Program-made: the position numbers and the translations under genes
Shown here: positions 5,430 to 6,442 of the stretch, in pieces
Layout of the letters: every line of letters begins with the position of its first letter
How positions within the stretch are numbered: position 1 is the stretch's first letter
Notes under the pieces: generated by a model
What the model was told of the DNA's origin: nothing
The model's input: the letters and a program-made list of their open reading frames with translations, nothing else
Database searches by the model: none
Origin: an uncultured Candidatus Saccharibacteria bacterium
Lineage (GTDB): Bacteria; Patescibacteria; Saccharimonadia; Saccharimonadales; JAEWBQ01
DNA: 6,442 nt
Direction: 5' to 3'
Assembly (NCBI GenBank): GCA_946885745.1
Contig: CAMPGV010000044.1
Coordinates: 1-6,442 of the forward strand

Positions 5430-6442
5430 TGTCTGACGGTAAAAGTGTAGCTATTATAATAGATGACTTAACGGAGTTTTATGGCATTAGAGATGCTATA
5501 GATAATCTTATAAGGAATAATATCGACGTCGACTTATATATTCCGCGTAATTATAGCGATGAATTGAAAGAAAACACTCTAAAGACAATATTACAGCTTG
5601 GATATACTGCCTATAGTGAGTTTGACGCTAAGAAGAGATACAAAATTTTACTCGAGCCATATCCGATCGCAGATGATGGCGAGTTGAATTTTGAGTTTCG
5701 GATAAAATACAGATACGCTCCGGTATCAGTTAAGCCTAACCCCGTTTGCTCACCTGAATGGAATCTGCCGTATGATGCGTTTATTGTATACAATAAGAAG
5801 GATGCGGATATTTTTAGCGTTTATGGGCGGGTATATATTGTGCCGTACTCAAAATTCTTTGAATTTAAAAAAATAAACAACAGAGGCAAACCGAATCTGT
5901 TATATTTACCTACATTTGGAGATATTAGTTCAATTAATGACATTGACCAGCAAACGGTTGCGCAGTTGAAGCAAGAGTATAATGTGATAATAAAGGCACA
6001 TCACGCCGTGCAGTATCGGCAAGACGAGAGGGAAAATTATTATAAACTCAAAAAGCTTGCCGATGAGTTTTATGATTCTGACACCCCACTGGTTAATCTG
6101 TTGGCGAAATCTGATGTGGTATTGTCTGATAATTCTAGTGCGGTATTCGATGCAATCTATTCGGAGACACCAGTGGCGATATTCTCCGATAGGCAAAAAT
6201 TAAATCAACGAAGATTAGGTAATATAAACACATTTCAATATGAGCTTGTAAGCAAGGGCGTTATTCCATGTGCAACCAAAAGTGCGCAAATCATGCGGGT
6301 ATTGGATCAAGCTATAGAGAAATTACCGGAACAAAATAAAATTAAATATGACACGTTTGTGTTTGATGAGGACAATTCGTCTAGTCATTTTGTTACCGTC
6401 ATTAAAGAGTACTTATCAAAAGATAGACGAAATAGTCTGCAC
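5429..6442 (+). CDS. CDP-glycerol glycerophosphotransferase-like (TagB/TagF family) enzyme, partial, open at right edge
   Basis: An uninterrupted reading frame of 338 codons starts at GTG 5429 and runs off the window with no stop. The start overlaps the ATPase stop by one base and has GGAG ten bases upstream. The C-terminal half carries the GT-B pattern of CDP-glycerol:polyglycerolphosphate transferases: NLLYLPTFGD (156-165), VIIKAHH (186-192; the family usually has a His-Pro pair) and LAKSDVVLSDNSSAVFDAIY (225-244; usual form D-Y-S-S), then ETPVAIF. The N-terminal half (MSDGKSVAIIIDDL...) fits a divergent Rossmann-like lobe. Known members polymerise or prime glycerol- or ribitol-phosphate teichoic acid on the cytoplasmic membrane face, so a phosphopolyol-containing polymer exported by the upstream transporter is the inferred role. 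The substitutions make donor and exact reaction uncertain. The gene is noticeably AT-rich compared with sucCD. Confidence 0.78.
   Translation, partial: MSDGKSVAIIIDDLTEFYGIRDAIDNLIRNNIDVDLYIPRNYSDELKENTLKTILQLGYTAYSEFDAKKRYKILLEPYPIADDGELNFEFRIKYRYAPVSVKPNPVCSPEWNLPYDAFIVYNKKDADIFSVYGRVYIVPYSKFFEFKKINNRGKPNLLYLPTFGDISSINDIDQQTVAQLKQEYNVIIKAHHAVQYRQDERENYYKLKKLADEFYDSDTPLVNLLAKSDVVLSDNSSAVFDAIYSETPVAIFSDRQKLNQRRLGNINTFQYELVSKGVIPCATKSAQIMRVLDQAIEKLPEQNKIKYDTFVFDEDNSSSHFVTVIKEYLSKDRRNSLH

Noticed and set aside
5611..6196. Minus-strand open frames (60 and 88 codons) opposite the TagF-like gene
   Set aside because: They overlap a continuous 338-codon plus-strand frame with clear family motifs and operon coupling; the minus-strand products show nothing recognisable.

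Overview
This 6.4 kb window is an envelope-glycan locus with a two-gene central-metabolism module set into it. Seven protein genes fill almost all of it, and no RNA gene, mobile element or CRISPR array is visible. The organism is not identifiable with certainty. Very tight packing, moderate G+C, standard-code reading and Shine-Dalgarno sites on internal genes all point to a bacterium. Operon-leading genes sit directly behind -10 boxes with almost no leader. A small-genome lineage such as Candidate Phyla Radiation / Saccharibacteria would fit, but this is a low-confidence inference and no marker gene settles it.

Minus strand, read from 3364 downward: a family-2 glycosyltransferase of the rhamnosyltransferase (WbbL-like) type, then sucC 4 bases later, then sucD overlapping sucC by 8 bases. 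These three form one apparent operon. A 79-base gap follows with an imperfect hairpin and a strong extended -10 promoter. It leads into the 5' part of a polyprenyl-phosphate glycosyltransferase (GtrB/DPM1 type) that runs off the left edge.

Plus strand, read from about 3385/3400 rightward: an ABC-2 polysaccharide export permease (Wzm/TagG), its ATPase with a C-terminal extension like that of Wzt, and a CDP-glycerol glycerophosphotransferase-like enzyme (TagB/TagF family). The last gene is open to the right edge. Both junctions in this operon are the same one-base TAGTG stop/start overlap.

The plus-strand operon looks like the core of ABC-transporter-dependent export of a glycan or teichoic-acid-like polymer. 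The flanking glycosyltransferases would build or decorate it. Succinyl-CoA synthetase has no obvious part in that pathway, and its co-transcription with a glycosyltransferase is the main puzzle in gene content. The main regulatory observation is that the three operon-leading genes have near-consensus -10 boxes placing transcription start at or within about 8 bases of the start codon, suggesting leaderless or near-leaderless mRNAs.
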